Source of the DNA: Actinomycetospora lutea
Lineage (GTDB): Bacteria > Actinomycetota > Actinomycetes > Mycobacteriales > Pseudonocardiaceae
NCBI RefSeq assembly: GCF_028737205.1
Contig: NZ_JAQZAL010000005.1
Coordinates: 124,001-188,000 of the forward strand
Direction: 5' to 3'
Length of the DNA: 64,000 nucleotides
Shown here: positions 38,558-49,530 of the stretch, in pieces
Layout: every line of letters starts with the position of its first letter
Numbering within the stretch: position 1 is the first letter of the stretch
Made by a program: the position numbers and the translations under genes
Notes under the pieces: model-generated
The model's input: the letters and a program-made list of their open reading frames with translations, nothing else
Told to the model about the DNA's origin: nothing
Databases searched by the model: none

Positions 38558-40972
38558 GTGCCTGGTTCGATCATGGGAACGGCCGTCCGACGCGTCGAGG
38601 ACCCGGAGCTGATCCGCGGTCACGCCACCTACGTCGACAACATCGTGCCGCCGGGGGCGCTGCACTGCGTCTTCGTGCGCTCACCGCTCGCGCACGCCCG
38701 CCTGGGAGCGGTCGACGTCGCGAAGGCCCGGGAGGCGCCGGGCGTCGTCGCGGTCCTCACCGGCGACGACATGACGGAGCTCCCCGACCATCGGCCGTTC
38801 ATGGTCCTCAACGACGCCTGCGCGCGGCCGCTGCTCGCCCGCGGCAAGGTGCGCTTCGTCGGCGACATGGTGGCCGCGGTGATCGCCGCGACCCGCGCCG
38901 AGGCCGTGGACGCCGCCGAGCTCGTGGAGATCGACTACGACCCGCTCGAGCCGGTCGTGGACCCCGAGGCCGCCCTCGCCGAGGGCGCCCCGCTGCAGTT
39001 CGAGGAGCTCGGCTCGAACCTCGCCGCCGGGTTCCGCGACCCCGACGACGTGCGTCCGCTCGACGGCGCCGACGTCGTCGTGCGCGCCCGGATCGTCAAC
39101 CAGCGCCTCGCCGTCGCGCCCATGGAGGGCAACGCGGTGACGGCGACGCCGGGGGGAGACGCAGCGCAGCGGATCTCGACCGGTGAGGACGGCGCGGACG
39201 AGCCGTACGACATGACCGTGCACGTCTCCACGCAGATGCCGCACGGCCTGCGCAACCAGGTCGCGGCCCAGTGGGGATGGGACACCGAGCGGGTGCGCGT
39301 CGTCGCGCCGCACGTCGGCGGCGGCTTCGGCGGCAAGGCCGGCCTGGCGCCCGAGCACGCCGTGGTCATCGAGGCGGCGCGGCAGCTCGGCCGGGCGGTG
39401 ACCTGGACCGAGACCCGCTCGGAGAACCTCACCGCGATGCCCCACGGGCGCGGCCAGGTGCAGTACGGCGAGCTCGGGCTGCGCCGCGACGGCACGATCG
39501 TCGGGCTGCGCGCCCGGGTCGTCGGCGACTCGGGTGCCTACGCCGGGTTCGGCGGCGCACTCACCCTCGGGCCGACGCGGAACATGGCGCAGGGCGTCTA
39601 CCACATCCCCGAGATCACCTACGACGGCGCCGCCGTCCTGACCACCACGACACCGATGGGCGCGTTCCGCGGGGCCGGGCGCCCCGAGGCCGCGGCGATG
39701 ATCGAGCGGCTCGTCGACATGGCGGCCCGCGAGCTCGGCGAGGACCCCGCCGAGCTGCGCCGCAAGAACTTCCTGCAGCCCGACGAGTTCCCGCTGACCA
39801 CGCGCACCGGCTCGCTCTACGACTCCGGCGACTACGGCCACGCCCTCGACGTCGCGCTGCGCGAGGCGGGGTACGACGCCCTGCGCCGCGAGCAGGCGCA
39901 GCGCCGCGAGCGCGGCGACCGCGTCGCGCTGGGCATCGGGCTCGCGGTGTACGTCGAGGTCACCGCCGGGGGCGGCGGCGGGGAGTACGGCGCGGTGAGC
40001 GTCGACGCCGATGGCGGCGCCACGGTCTCGGTGGGCACCTCGGGCCACGGCCAGGGGCACGCGACGTCCTTCGCGATGATCGTCGCCGACCGCCTGGGCG
40101 TGCCGATGGAGCAGGTGCGCTTCGTGCAGTCCGACACGGCAGCGGTGCCGCGCGGCGGGGGCACGGGCGGGTCGCGGTCGCTGCAGCTCGCCGGCTCCAG
40201 CGTGTTCGTGGCCGCCGACACCGTGCTCGCCCGGGCCCGTGAGGTCGTCGCGTCCGCGCTGGAGGCCGACGTCGACGACATCACGGGCACCGACGCCGGT
40301 CTCGGCGTCGCCGGTGTCCCCGACCGGGCGCTGACCTGGCGCGAGATCGCGGCCGCGGCCGACGAGCAGGGGGTGTCGCTGTCCGAGGCTCGCGACGAGA
40401 CGCAGCCCGGCGCGACCTACCCGTTCGGCGCGCACGTCTCGGTGGTCGAGGTCGACCTCGACACCGGGCGCGTCACGCCCGTGCGCCACGTCGCCGTCGA
40501 CGACTGCGGCACCGTGCTCAACCCGACGCTCGTCGCCGGACAGCAGCACGGGGGACTCGCGCAGGGCATCTCGCAGGCGCTGTGGGAGGGCTTCTCCTAC
40601 GACGCCGACGGCAACCCGACCTCGGGCACGTTCGCGGCCTACCTGCTGCCGACCGCCGCCGAGGTGCCGATGTACGAGGCCTCGTCCACCGAGACCCCCA
40701 CGCCCTACAACCCGCTGGGTGCCAAGGGCATCGGGGAGGCCGCGACGATCGGATCGACGCCCGCGGTGCAGAACGCCGTCGTGGACGCGCTCGCCCCGCT
40801 CGGCGTGCGCCACGTGGACATGCCGCTGACGCCCGACCGCGTGTGGCGCGCGATCCGCGACGCGGAGGCCGGCACGTCCGCGGACCCCTGGACCGAACCG
40901 CCGGCGTTCTTCGCGGACCTGCCGGTGCGGGGTGCGTCCGCCGATCCGGAAGCGGCATCGGTCGACGTGTAG
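38558..40972 (+). CDS. Xanthine dehydrogenase-family molybdopterin-binding (large) subunit
   Basis: An 804-residue molybdenum hydroxylase large subunit. [20 protein letters not shown] starts the family, GGGFGGK (about residues 250-256) and AFRGAGRPE (about 369-377) are cofactor-binding motifs, and GAKGIGEA near 723 has the catalytic Glu. AFRGAGR is the form seen in aldehyde/nicotinate-type and form II CO-dehydrogenase-like enzymes, not the active-site loop of true CO dehydrogenase. It would hydroxylate a heterocycle or oxidise an aldehyde. The FAD (medium) and 2Fe-2S (small) subunit genes that normally flank it are not in this window. An ATG at 38573 is an alternative start. Confidence 0.88.
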   Translation: MPGSIMGTAVRRVEDPELIRGHATYVDNIVPPGALHCVFVRSPLAHARLGAVDVAKAREAPGVVAVLTGDDMTELPDHRPFMVLNDACARPLLARGKVRFVGDMVAAVIAATRAEAVDAAELVEIDYDPLEPVVDPEAALAEGAPLQFEELGSNLAAGFRDPDDVRPLDGADVVVRARIVNQRLAVAPMEGNAVTATPGGDAAQRISTGEDGADEPYDMTVHVSTQMPHGLRNQVAAQWGWDTERVRVVAPHVGGGFGGKAGLAPEHAVVIEAARQLGRAVTWTETRSENLTAMPHGRGQVQYGELGLRRDGTIVGLRARVVGDSGAYAGFGGALTLGPTRNMAQGVYHIPEITYDGAAVLTTTTPMGAFRGAGRPEAAAMIERLVDMAARELGEDPAELRRKNFLQPDEFPLTTRTGSLYDSGDYGHALDVALREAGYDALRREQAQRRERGDRVALGIGLAVYVEVTAGGGGGEYGAVSVDADGGATVSVGTSGHGQGHATSFAMIVADRLGVPMEQVRFVQSDTAAVPRGGGTGGSRSLQLAGSSVFVAADTVLARAREVVASALEADVDDITGTDAGLGVAGVPDRALTWREIAAAADEQGVSLSEARDETQPGATYPFGAHVSVVEVDLDTGRVTPVRHVAVDDCGTVLNPTLVAGQQHGGLAQGISQALWEGFSYDADGNPTSGTFAAYLLPTAAEVPMYEASSTETPTPYNPLGAKGIGEAATIGSTPAVQNAVVDALAPLGVRHVDMPLTPDRVWRAIRDAEAGTSADPWTEPPAFFADLPVRGASADPEAASVDV

Positions 40973-40977
40973 GCATT

Positions 40978-42792
<1,815 letters not shown>

Positions 42793-42826
42793 ATCCTCCC
42801 AACGGCACGCTCCGCCCGGAACTCGA

Positions 42827-43507
42827 TCACTCGATCGGGGCGGCGTGTCCCCGGCGCTCCCCGGGGACGCCTCCGCAGCCCGCCCAGACCATCGCCGCGG
42901 TGCGGGCCGCCCAGTCCTCGGCGAGGGGTTCGCCGCGGGCGGCGTGCGCCAGCCACGAGCCGGTCAGCAGGTCCTCCGCCGTCGTGTGGTCGGCGTGGCC
43001 GCGCAGGGCGCCGGACTCCACGCCGGCACGCAGGCAGGCGCGCAGGCGGGCGCGACAGGGCTCGAGGAGACGCCGGCGGATCTCCTCGCGGACGCGCGGG
43101 TCGGCGCCCGCGCCCAGTGCCACGGCGACGAGGGCGGCCACATCGTGCTCCACGACGAAGTGCCGGAACCGGGCGAGCTCGGCGACGAGGTCGGCGAACG
43201 CGTCGCCCGACGCCGGCGCGGGCCCGCGGGCCTCGATGGTGGCGACCGCGGCGAGCGCGAGCTCGGTCCGCCCCGACCAGCGGCGGTAGACCGCCGCGCG
43301 CGTCGTACCCGCCTCCTCCGCGACGGCGGCCACGGACAGGCCCGGCAGGCCCTGGTGGCGGAGGTGGCGCAGGGCCACCTCGAGGACGAGCCGGTCGATC
43401 TCGGCGTTGCGGGGCCGCCCGCCCACGTGCACCGCACCGTCACCGGACGCCGCCGGGCGGGGCGGCGCCGCCGGTGGGGGCACGGGAGAGTGCTCGGCCG
43501 CGGACAC
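42827..43507 (-). CDS. TetR-family regulator
   Basis: A 226-residue TetR-type repressor. A proline/alanine-rich arm precedes the helix-turn-helix (about residues 35-80, LPGLSVAAVAEEAGTTRAAVYRRWSGRTELALAAV), with a C-terminal TetR_C domain (about 95-210). Just upstream of its GTG at 43507 lies a 23-bp palindrome (43532-43554) with a twin upstream of the next plus-strand gene, so it probably represses itself and that gene. Confidence 0.85.
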   Translation of the reverse strand: MSAAEHSPVPPPAAPPRPAASGDGAVHVGGRPRNAEIDRLVLEVALRHLRHQGLPGLSVAAVAEEAGTTRAAVYRRWSGRTELALAAVATIEARGPAPASGDAFADLVAELARFRHFVVEHDVAALVAVALGAGADPRVREEIRRRLLEPCRARLRACLRAGVESGALRGHADHTTAEDLLTGSWLAHAARGEPLAEDWAARTAAMVWAGCGGVPGERRGHAAPIE

Positions 43508-43531
43508 GACCCCTAGGTGACCCTGCCGGAC

Positions 43532-43554
43532 GGATACACAAACGTGTCGTATCG
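43532..43554. promoter_or_regulatory. Candidate TetR operator 1 (23 bp)
   Basis: Read on the minus strand it is CGATAC, ten bases, TGTATCC. It lies 25 bases before the TetR start and has the same arms and spacing as the site at 43721-43743. Confidence 0.6.
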
Positions 43555-43720
43555 CTGCGGACAGTGACCGCTGCCCGCCACGCCGTCCGGCTCTCACCAG
43601 GGGCGATCATGACTGCTCCGTCAGGGTGACGTGTGACCACGGACTCCCTGCGCCACCGGGGTGACCGATACAGACCGTGTTGCTCACGGCGCTGTGGCGA
43701 GGATAACGTTTGGGTCGATT

Positions 43721-43743
43721 CGATACATGGCTGCTGTGTATCG
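43721..43743. promoter_or_regulatory. Candidate TetR operator 2 (23 bp)
   Basis: CGATAC, ten bases, TGTATCG: a 6-bp perfect dyad with the same layout as operator 1. It lies 45 bases before the GTG at 43788. Another CGATAC half-site occurs near 43663. Confidence 0.6.
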
Positions 43744-43787
43744 CCGGGTGGGCGCAGGGGCGGCACGGCGGCGGGGAGGGACTCATC

Positions 43788-44144
43788 GTGATCACGAACC
43801 GCGATCTGGACGTCATCGGGGTCCGCGACCTCGGCGACCTCGCCGCCCCGGCCCGGCCGGCGCCGCTGGACGAGATCACCTACGAGCTCCTCTGCGAGGT
43901 CCCGCCGTCCCGCGACGGGTGGTCGCTGCTGTGCCGTCGCGCCGGCCGCATCGCGTGGTCGATGCCCCTGGCCCCGCGTGGTGCGGCGCCGCGGGTGCGC
44001 CCGGCCGTCGCCCAGGCCGTGGCCGTGCGTGTGCTCACCGAGCAGGGGGTGTTCGTCAGCGGGTGGAACCACGTCCCCGACGACCAGGACGGCGCGCACT
44101 TCGTCGCCCGGCGCCCGCAGACGGCGCCCGTCCTGCCCGTGTAG
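43788..44144 (+). CDS. Hypothetical protein (118 residues) under TetR-type operator
   Basis: A 118-residue soluble protein of unknown family. It has strand-rich segments (RDGWSLLCRRAGRIAWSMPLAP; VAVRVLTEQGVFVSGWNHVPDD) and no membrane part. An in-frame ATG at 43710 would place the operator inside the coding region, so the GTG at 43788, which follows GGGGAGGG, is the likely start. The operator shared with the TetR gene suggests it is that regulator's target. Confidence 0.6.
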   Translation: MITNRDLDVIGVRDLGDLAAPARPAPLDEITYELLCEVPPSRDGWSLLCRRAGRIAWSMPLAPRGAAPRVRPAVAQAVAVRVLTEQGVFVSGWNHVPDDQDGAHFVARRPQTAPVLPV

Positions 44145-44175
44145 GCCCGCCCCGCGGGCGATCTTGCCTCGCCCC

Positions 44176-44304
44176 GTGAGCCGACCTCGGGCGCTGGTGG
44201 CGGGCGGTTCCGGCGGCATCGTCCGGGCGTTCGGTCGCCGCCTCGCGGCCACGGCCGGCCCGCTCATCCCGACGCGCTTCCCCACATCTTTGAATACAGA
44301 CTAG
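44176..44304 (+). pseudogene. Possible remnant of an SDR gene 5' end
   Basis: A GTG-started frame reads VSRPRALVAGGSGGIVRAFGRRLAATAGP before losing any similarity and stopping after 42 codons. The start looks like the first cofactor-binding turn of a short-chain dehydrogenase (GGSGGI, then an amphipathic helix), with Val where the third glycine should be. It ends inside the AT-rich motif before the next gene. It may be a truncated leftover; chance similarity is possible. Confidence 0.35.
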
Positions 44305-44309
44305 AAAAA
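44289..44309. promoter_or_regulatory. AT-rich regulatory motif A (upstream of flavoprotein gene)
   Basis: TTTGAAT...CTAGAAAAA, 30 bases before the ATG at 44339. It matches motif C (48229-48250) at 14 of 21 positions when aligned without gaps, in a genome where such AT-rich runs are rare. Confidence 0.5.
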
Positions 44310-44338
44310 CTGGGCGGCGTGGGCGACGATCCGGACCC

Positions 44339-45649
44339 ATGGAGCACCCCGCGGTCGACGTCCTGGTGATCGGCGCCGGCGCGGGCGGGCTGTTCACCGC
44401 CGCCCGGCTCGCCCACCGCGGCTACCGCACGCTCGTGGTCGAGCGCCTCGACCGCCTCGGCGGGCGGGCCTCGAGCGAGGTGATCGACGGCTTCACGGTC
44501 AACAACGGTGCGATCGTCATCGAGACCGGCGGGATCACCGAGGCGACGTTCGCCGAGGTCGGCGCGCGCTTCGACGTGCGCCCGGCGACGCCGCCGATCC
44601 TCTACCGGCTCGGCGGCAAGGACGTCGACGTCACCGGCGGCGGCTGGGGCTACCTGCTGGGCAAGCTCACGCGCCAGGGCGCGAAGCTGCTCGACGGCCT
44701 CGGCGCGGCGCGCACCGACGACGGACTGCCCGACGGGGAGCTCTCGACCGCCGACTGGGTGCGCCGGTACACCGCGAACGAGAAGGTGCACGGGATCTTC
44801 CGCAACATGTGCGCGTCGATCTTCGCGGTGAGCTCCGAGGACCTCCCGGCGGCGGTCTTCCTGACCTACTTCACCCGGCGCAGCGCGTTCAAGAGGTTCG
44901 GCTTCTGCCCCGAGGGCACGATCGGTGTCTGGCGCGCGCTGGCGGACGCGATCGAGGGCACGGGCCGCGGCGAGGTGTGGCTCGACAGCGAGGTGTCGTC
45001 GCTGCGGCTCGGTGCCGACGGCACGGTCAGCGCCGCGACGGTGCGGCGCGCCGGGCGCGACATCGAGGTCACCTGCCGGGTCGCGATCAGCGACGCCGGG
45101 CCCGCGGCGACCGCCGACCTCGTCGGGCGCGACCGCCTGCCCGCCGACCACACCGCCGCCGTCGACACGACGCCGTGCGCGATGCTGGTGGTCAACTTCG
45201 CGAGCCGCGAACCCCTGGTGGAGGCACCCGGACTGCTCAGCTTCGCCACCACCCGGCGCATGGCCTACGTCGCGAACTTCACCGCGACCTGCCCGGAGAT
45301 GGCCCCCGACGGCTGGCACCTCTACAACGGCACCTCGGTGCCCGAGCCCGCGACCGGCGCGTTCAACGCCGACGCCGAGCTCGAGCTCCTCCACGCCGAC
45401 CTCCGCGAGCAGATCCCCGGGTTCGACGGGGCGCGCGTGCTCTCCACGACCGTGTGGCGCGACGCGTGGCCGCCGCAGCGCGCCGTCGCCGGCCACGACC
45501 TGCCGCACACCACACCGATCGCGAACCTCTGGAACGTCGGCGACGCGGTGAAGCAGTACGCCAACGGCGGCACCACGGCGTGCGCCGAGACCGCCGCGCT
45601 CGTCACCGACGAGATCGCCGCGCGGTACCCGGTCGCGGCTCTGCGCTAG
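44339..45649 (+). CDS. FAD-dependent desaturase/amine-oxidase-like protein (phytoene dehydrogenase family)
   Basis: A 436-residue flavoprotein. GAGAGGLFTAARLAHRGY (about residues 12-29) and ERLDRLGGRASS (about 35-46) form the dinucleotide-binding start of the phytoene desaturase/monoamine oxidase group, and LWNVGDAVKQYANGGTTACAETA near the end is the FAD-closing motif. In this catabolic setting it may introduce a double bond into, or oxidise, an alicyclic substrate. It ends six bases before the convergent AMP ligase ends. It is preceded by motif A. Confidence 0.83.
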   Translation: MEHPAVDVLVIGAGAGGLFTAARLAHRGYRTLVVERLDRLGGRASSEVIDGFTVNNGAIVIETGGITEATFAEVGARFDVRPATPPILYRLGGKDVDVTGGGWGYLLGKLTRQGAKLLDGLGAARTDDGLPDGELSTADWVRRYTANEKVHGIFRNMCASIFAVSSEDLPAAVFLTYFTRRSAFKRFGFCPEGTIGVWRALADAIEGTGRGEVWLDSEVSSLRLGADGTVSAATVRRAGRDIEVTCRVAISDAGPAATADLVGRDRLPADHTAAVDTTPCAMLVVNFASREPLVEAPGLLSFATTRRMAYVANFTATCPEMAPDGWHLYNGTSVPEPATGAFNADAELELLHADLREQIPGFDGARVLSTTVWRDAWPPQRAVAGHDLPHTTPIANLWNVGDAVKQYANGGTTACAETAALVTDEIAARYPVAALR

Positions 45650-45655
45650 GTGCAG

Positions 45656-47359
45656 CTAGGCGGGCGCCGGCTGGGTCTGCGCCACCATCCGCGCCAGGCG
45701 GAACTTCTGCACCTTGCCGGTCGGCGTCGTCGGCAGGTCCGCCGCCTCGAGGAACACCACGCGCCGCGGCACCTTGAACCGCGCGAGCTGCTCGCGGCAC
45801 AGCGCGACGAGCTCGTCGGCGGTGACCGCCGCGCCGGCCTTCGGCACCACGCACGCGACGCCGATCTCGCCCCAGCGGTCGTCGGCGACCCCGACGGCGA
45901 ACGCCTGGCTGACACCCGGGTGGCGGGAGAGGACCTCCTCGACCTCCTTGGGCATGACGAGCTCGCCACCGGACTTGTAGAGCTCCTTGCTGCGCCCGGT
46001 GAGCACGACGTAGCGGTCCTCGGTGAGGTAGCCGAGGTCGCCCGAGCGCACCCAGCCCTCGTCGTCGAGGGCCCGCGCGGTCTCCTCGGGCTTGCCCCAG
46101 AAGCCCAGCATGTTCGTCGGCCCGCGCGCGGCGAGCTCGCCCTCGCCGCCGGCCGGCAGCGGCTCGCCGGTGAGCACGTCGATCGTGCGGTACTCGGTGA
46201 GGTCCCCGGTCTCCGGCAGCCCCGCGGACCCGGCGAGCTTGACCCGGCCCACGGTCCCCGCGAGGCGCTCGAACGGGTCCTCGGGCAGCGAGAGCGTCAT
46301 CGCCCCGCCCTGCTCGGTCATGCCGTAGCCGGTGACGATCTCGTCGACGCCGAGGGTGTCGCGGACCTTCTCCCACAGCCACACCGGCGCCGGCGCGGCG
46401 CCGGAGAGGATCGCGCGCAGGCTGGAGAGGTCGCGCGTCGCGAGGTCGGGGTGCTCGAGGATCGCGACGGTCATCGTCGGCACGCAGAGGATGTCGGTGG
46501 CGCGGTGGCGCTCGATGCCCTCGAGGTAGCGGCCCGGGTCGAACGCGGTCTGCGGGATGATCGCGCCGCCGACCATCATCGCCGCCATGAGGCCCTCGAC
46601 GTAGCCGAACATGTGGTAGCAGGGCAGCGAGAACAGGATGCGACGGCCGTCCTCGAACGCCCGGGTCAGCGCCGACGCGTAGCCCGTGCGCTGGCTCGCG
46701 TCGTGGGTGATGAGCACGCCCTTGGGCGAGCCGGTGGTGCCCGACGTGTAGAGGATGTCGGCGACGTCGTCGGCGGCGCCACCGCGGCCCGCGCTGCCGC
46801 CCGGGTGCTCGCGGCCGAGCTGTTCGAGGTCCTCGACCGACCCGACGCCCTCCCGCCACCGCCCATCGGTCGAGAGCGTGACGACACCCCGCAGGTCCGG
46901 GAGCGCGTCCTGCTCGCCGCGGTCCCACCCGGGCGCGATCTCGTCGAGCATCCCGAGGTGGTCGAGGCCCGCGAACCCGGTCATCGTGATCAGCAGGTTG
47001 GCCTGCGACTGCTCGAGGACGTAGTGCAGCTCGTCGGTGCGGTAGAGGAAGTTGAACGGGATCGCGACGGCGCCGGCGCGCGAGATCGCGAACTTCAGCG
47101 GCACGAACTCGACGTAGTTCGCCATCACCAGCCCGACCCGGTCGCCCGGGCGCACGCCCAGCGCGACGAGCCCGTCGGCCAGGCGCTCGGTCCACGCGGC
47201 GACGTCGGCGTAGGTCACCGTCCGGTCGTCGGTGATCACCATCGGGCGGTCGCCGAACTCCTCGGCGCACCGCGCGAGCCGCTCGTGCAGCGCCATCGGC
47301 GTCCACTCCGGGAAGCGCCGCCGCAGCGCGTCGCGTCGTTCCTCGAGGCTCGCACCCAT
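45656..47359 (-). CDS. Acyl/aryl-CoA synthetase (AMP-binding)
   Basis: A 567-residue adenylate-forming ligase. ILYTSGTTGSPKGVLITH (about residues 208-225) is the phosphate loop, GYGMTEQGG the A5 motif, RSGDLGY the hinge-side motif and PTTPTGKVQKFRL (about 542-554) carries the catalytic Lys. It resembles FadD3/cyclohexanecarboxylate-CoA-ligase-like enzymes that activate carboxylic acids for beta-oxidation. It probably supplies the first CoA ester for the crotonases and acyl-CoA dehydrogenase in this region. ATG 47359 is taken as start (a GTG lies one codon earlier). Motif B is 30 bases upstream. Confidence 0.9.
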   Translation of the reverse strand: MGASLEERRDALRRRFPEWTPMALHERLARCAEEFGDRPMVITDDRTVTYADVAAWTERLADGLVALGVRPGDRVGLVMANYVEFVPLKFAISRAGAVAIPFNFLYRTDELHYVLEQSQANLLITMTGFAGLDHLGMLDEIAPGWDRGEQDALPDLRGVVTLSTDGRWREGVGSVEDLEQLGREHPGGSAGRGGAADDVADILYTSGTTGSPKGVLITHDASQRTGYASALTRAFEDGRRILFSLPCYHMFGYVEGLMAAMMVGGAIIPQTAFDPGRYLEGIERHRATDILCVPTMTVAILEHPDLATRDLSSLRAILSGAAPAPVWLWEKVRDTLGVDEIVTGYGMTEQGGAMTLSLPEDPFERLAGTVGRVKLAGSAGLPETGDLTEYRTIDVLTGEPLPAGGEGELAARGPTNMLGFWGKPEETARALDDEGWVRSGDLGYLTEDRYVVLTGRSKELYKSGGELVMPKEVEEVLSRHPGVSQAFAVGVADDRWGEIGVACVVPKAGAAVTADELVALCREQLARFKVPRRVVFLEAADLPTTPTGKVQKFRLARMVAQTQPAPA

Positions 47360-47388
47360 CACCGCACCACTCCCCGGGCCGTTCCCCC

Positions 47389-47410
47389 GTTTTTTAGTCG
47401 CGAGAAGAAT
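47389..47410. promoter_or_regulatory. AT-rich regulatory motif B (upstream of AMP ligase)
   Basis: GTTTTTTAG, then TCGCGAGAAGAAT. It agrees with motif E (53872-53893) at 18 of 22 positions, including the whole GTTTTTTA block and the final AGAAT. Confidence 0.6.
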
Positions 47411-47437
47411 ATGGGCGACCCGTGACCCGGACCACCC

Positions 47438-48205
47438 TCAGTTTCCGCGGGCGCGGAACCGGGCCAGCCGCTCGCTCACCGCCGGGTCGGCGAGGTGCTC
47501 GAGCACCACCGCGGTCTCGCGCGCCAGCCCGTCGGACAGCGGGGCGCGCAAGCCCTCGTGCACGAGCCGCTTCGTGCGCGCCGCCGCCCCGGGGTCGACG
47601 CGCAGCAGGCGCTCGACGACCTCGTCCACCAGCGCCTCGAACCCCTCGGCGGGCGCGCTGCGCCAGGCCAGCCCGAGCGCGACCGCCTCGTCGCCGGAGA
47701 GCCGCTCGCCGAGCAGGATGTGGGTCAGCGCGCGCTGCGGCCCGAGCAGGCGCGGCAGGCGCTGCGAGCCGCCGCCCGCGGGGACCTGGCCGAGGCGCGC
47801 GTGGTTGTCGGCGAGCACCGCGTCGTCGCGCACCACCACGACGTCGGCGGCCTGCACGAACTCGAAGCCGCCCGCGGTCGCGGACCCCTCGACGGCCGCG
47901 ACGACCGGCACCGGCAGTGTCGCCACCACCGAGCACGCACGGTGGAAGGCGTCGAACAGCCCGCGCAGCGCGTCCCCGCCCGCGGCGCGCCGCCGCGTCA
48001 CCTCGTCCACGTCGCCACCCGCGCAGAAGTGCCCGCCGGCGCCGCGGACGACGATCACCCGCGCGCGGGTCGCGAGGTCGACGAGGTGGTCGTGCAGCGC
48101 CTCGGCCAGCGCCACGGTGATCGCGTTGCGGGCCCGCGGGCGGTGCAGGACGACGTGCCCGACGTCCCCCTCGAGCCGGGCCAGCACCGGGGCGTCCTCG
48201 GACAC
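47438..48205 (-). CDS. Enoyl-CoA hydratase (crotonase family) 1
   Basis: A 255-residue crotonase. HFCAGGDV (about residues 60-67) and EGSATAGGFEFVQAADV (about 104-120) form the oxyanion hole and keep the first catalytic Glu (GGFE); the second Glu position of rat hydratase aligns with His in DNHARLG. It may be a hydratase with altered chemistry or a ring-opening hydrolase. It is divergent from the NTF2-crotonase fusion gene with motif C between. Start is the GTG at 48205. Confidence 0.87.
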   Translation of the reverse strand: MSEDAPVLARLEGDVGHVVLHRPRARNAITVALAEALHDHLVDLATRARVIVVRGAGGHFCAGGDVDEVTRRRAAGGDALRGLFDAFHRACSVVATLPVPVVAAVEGSATAGGFEFVQAADVVVVRDDAVLADNHARLGQVPAGGGSQRLPRLLGPQRALTHILLGERLSGDEAVALGLAWRSAPAEGFEALVDEVVERLLRVDPGAAARTKRLVHEGLRAPLSDGLARETAVVLEHLADPAVSERLARFRARGN

Positions 48206-48228
48206 GGTGACTCCTCTCCCACGGCGTG

Positions 48229-48250
48229 TTCTAATCTATATTAGAAGAAT
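48229..48250. promoter_or_regulatory. AT-rich regulatory motif C, perfect palindrome, divergent promoter
   Basis: TTCTAAT-CTAT-ATTAGAA is a perfect 7-bp dyad, followed by GAAT. It sits between the divergent crotonase 1 and NTF2-crotonase genes, 13 bases before the ATG of the latter. It is the best-formed of five related sites. Confidence 0.65.
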
Positions 48251-48263
48251 GAGGAGGGCCTGC

Positions 48264-49481
48264 ATGACGTCCCACGAGAAGTCCGCGCGCCTGCTCTACG
48301 ACGCGCTCGCGACGGGCGACCGCGCGCTCCTCGACACGCTGCTCGACCCGGCCTTCACCGGCGAGGCCACCGAGGGGCTGCCGTTCGGCCTCGGCGGCGC
48401 CCACCACGGCGCCGAGGCGATGATCGACGACTTCTGGTGGGCGATCGGGCAGCACTACCGCGCCCGCGCCGAGCCCGCCCAGTTCCTGGCCCTCGCCGAC
48501 GGCGGGCTCGTCGTCCTCGGGCGCTACACCGGCAGCGCGCGCGACGGCGGGCGCGCGCTCGACGCGGCGTTCGCGCACGTCCTGACCTTCGCCGACGACG
48601 GCCGCATCGCCTCCCTGCGCCAGTACACCGACAGCGCCCGCTGGGCCCAGGCCCTCGATCCGGCTGCCACCCGGTCCGCGCCCGCCGGCCAGCGGGAGCT
48701 GCGCGTCGTGCGCTACGACGTCGCCGACGGTGTCGCGACCGTCGAGCTCGACCGTCCCGAGGCCGGCAACGCGATCGACCCCACGATGGTCGAGGACCTC
48801 GACGAGGCCACCTTCCGCGCCGCGCACGACCCGGCGGTGCGCGCGGTGCTGATCCGCGGCGGCGGACGCAGCCTCTCGGTCGGCGGCGACCTCGCGTACT
48901 TCGCCCGCCATGCCGACGACATCCCGGCGCGCCTGCGGGGGATCATCGACCGCTACCACGTCACCCTCGACCGGCTCGCCACGCTCGAGGCGCCGGTGGT
49001 GTGCGCGGTGCACGGGGCGCTCGCCGGCGGCGGGCTCGGCCTGGCGCACGTCAGCGACATCGTCGTCGCCGCCGAGGACGCCAAGTTCGCCGTCGGCTAC
49101 GGCGCGATCGGGCTGGCCTCGGACGGGGCGAACACCTGGTACCTGCCGCGCCTGGTCGGGATGCGGCGCGCCCAGGAGATGTTCCTGCTCAACCGCGTGC
49201 TGACCGGTCCCGAGGCGCTCGAGGCCGGGATCGTCACCGAGGTGGTGCCGGCCCGCGAGCTCGCCGCGCGGGCCCGGGATCTCGCGACGACCCTCGCCGC
49301 CGGCCCCACGCGGGCGTTCGGGCACATGAAGCGCCTGCTGCTCGCGAGCCAGGACGCGACGCTGTCCGACCAGCTCGCCGAGGAGTCCCGGCGCATGACC
49401 GCGAGCGGCGCGACGGCCGACGCGCGGGAGGGGATCACGGCGTTCGTCGAGCGCCGGCGTCCCGACTTCCGGGGACGCTAG
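48264..49481 (+). CDS. NTF2/SnoaL-like domain fused to crotonase domain
   Basis: A 405-residue two-domain protein. Residues about 1-130 form an NTF2/SnoaL-like cone domain (ARLLYDALATGDRALLDTLLDPAF at the start, HVLTFADDGRIASLRQYTDSARW at the end). Residues about 140-405 are a crotonase with GGGRSLSVGGDL and HGALAGGGLGLAHVSDI; the active-site loop GLASDGANTW has Asp and lacks both hydratase Glu residues, as in isomerase-type crotonases. SnoaL-like domains can bind or isomerise ring substrates, so the fusion may link two successive steps. ATG 48264 is chosen because GAGGAGG lies seven bases before it. Confidence 0.85.
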   Translation: MTSHEKSARLLYDALATGDRALLDTLLDPAFTGEATEGLPFGLGGAHHGAEAMIDDFWWAIGQHYRARAEPAQFLALADGGLVVLGRYTGSARDGGRALDAAFAHVLTFADDGRIASLRQYTDSARWAQALDPAATRSAPAGQRELRVVRYDVADGVATVELDRPEAGNAIDPTMVEDLDEATFRAAHDPAVRAVLIRGGGRSLSVGGDLAYFARHADDIPARLRGIIDRYHVTLDRLATLEAPVVCAVHGALAGGGLGLAHVSDIVVAAEDAKFAVGYGAIGLASDGANTWYLPRLVGMRRAQEMFLLNRVLTGPEALEAGIVTEVVPARELAARARDLATTLAAGPTRAFGHMKRLLLASQDATLSDQLAEESRRMTASGATADAREGITAFVERRRPDFRGR

Positions 49482-49530
49482 GCCTCGGCGCGGGTCCGGG
49501 TCCGAGCACGAGGAGCAGAGGAGGCACGCC

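Noticed and set aside
43710-43787. Upstream ATG start for the 118-residue protein
   Set aside because: It would put the 23-bp operator at 43721-43743 inside the coding region; the GTG at 43788 has a good ribosome site.
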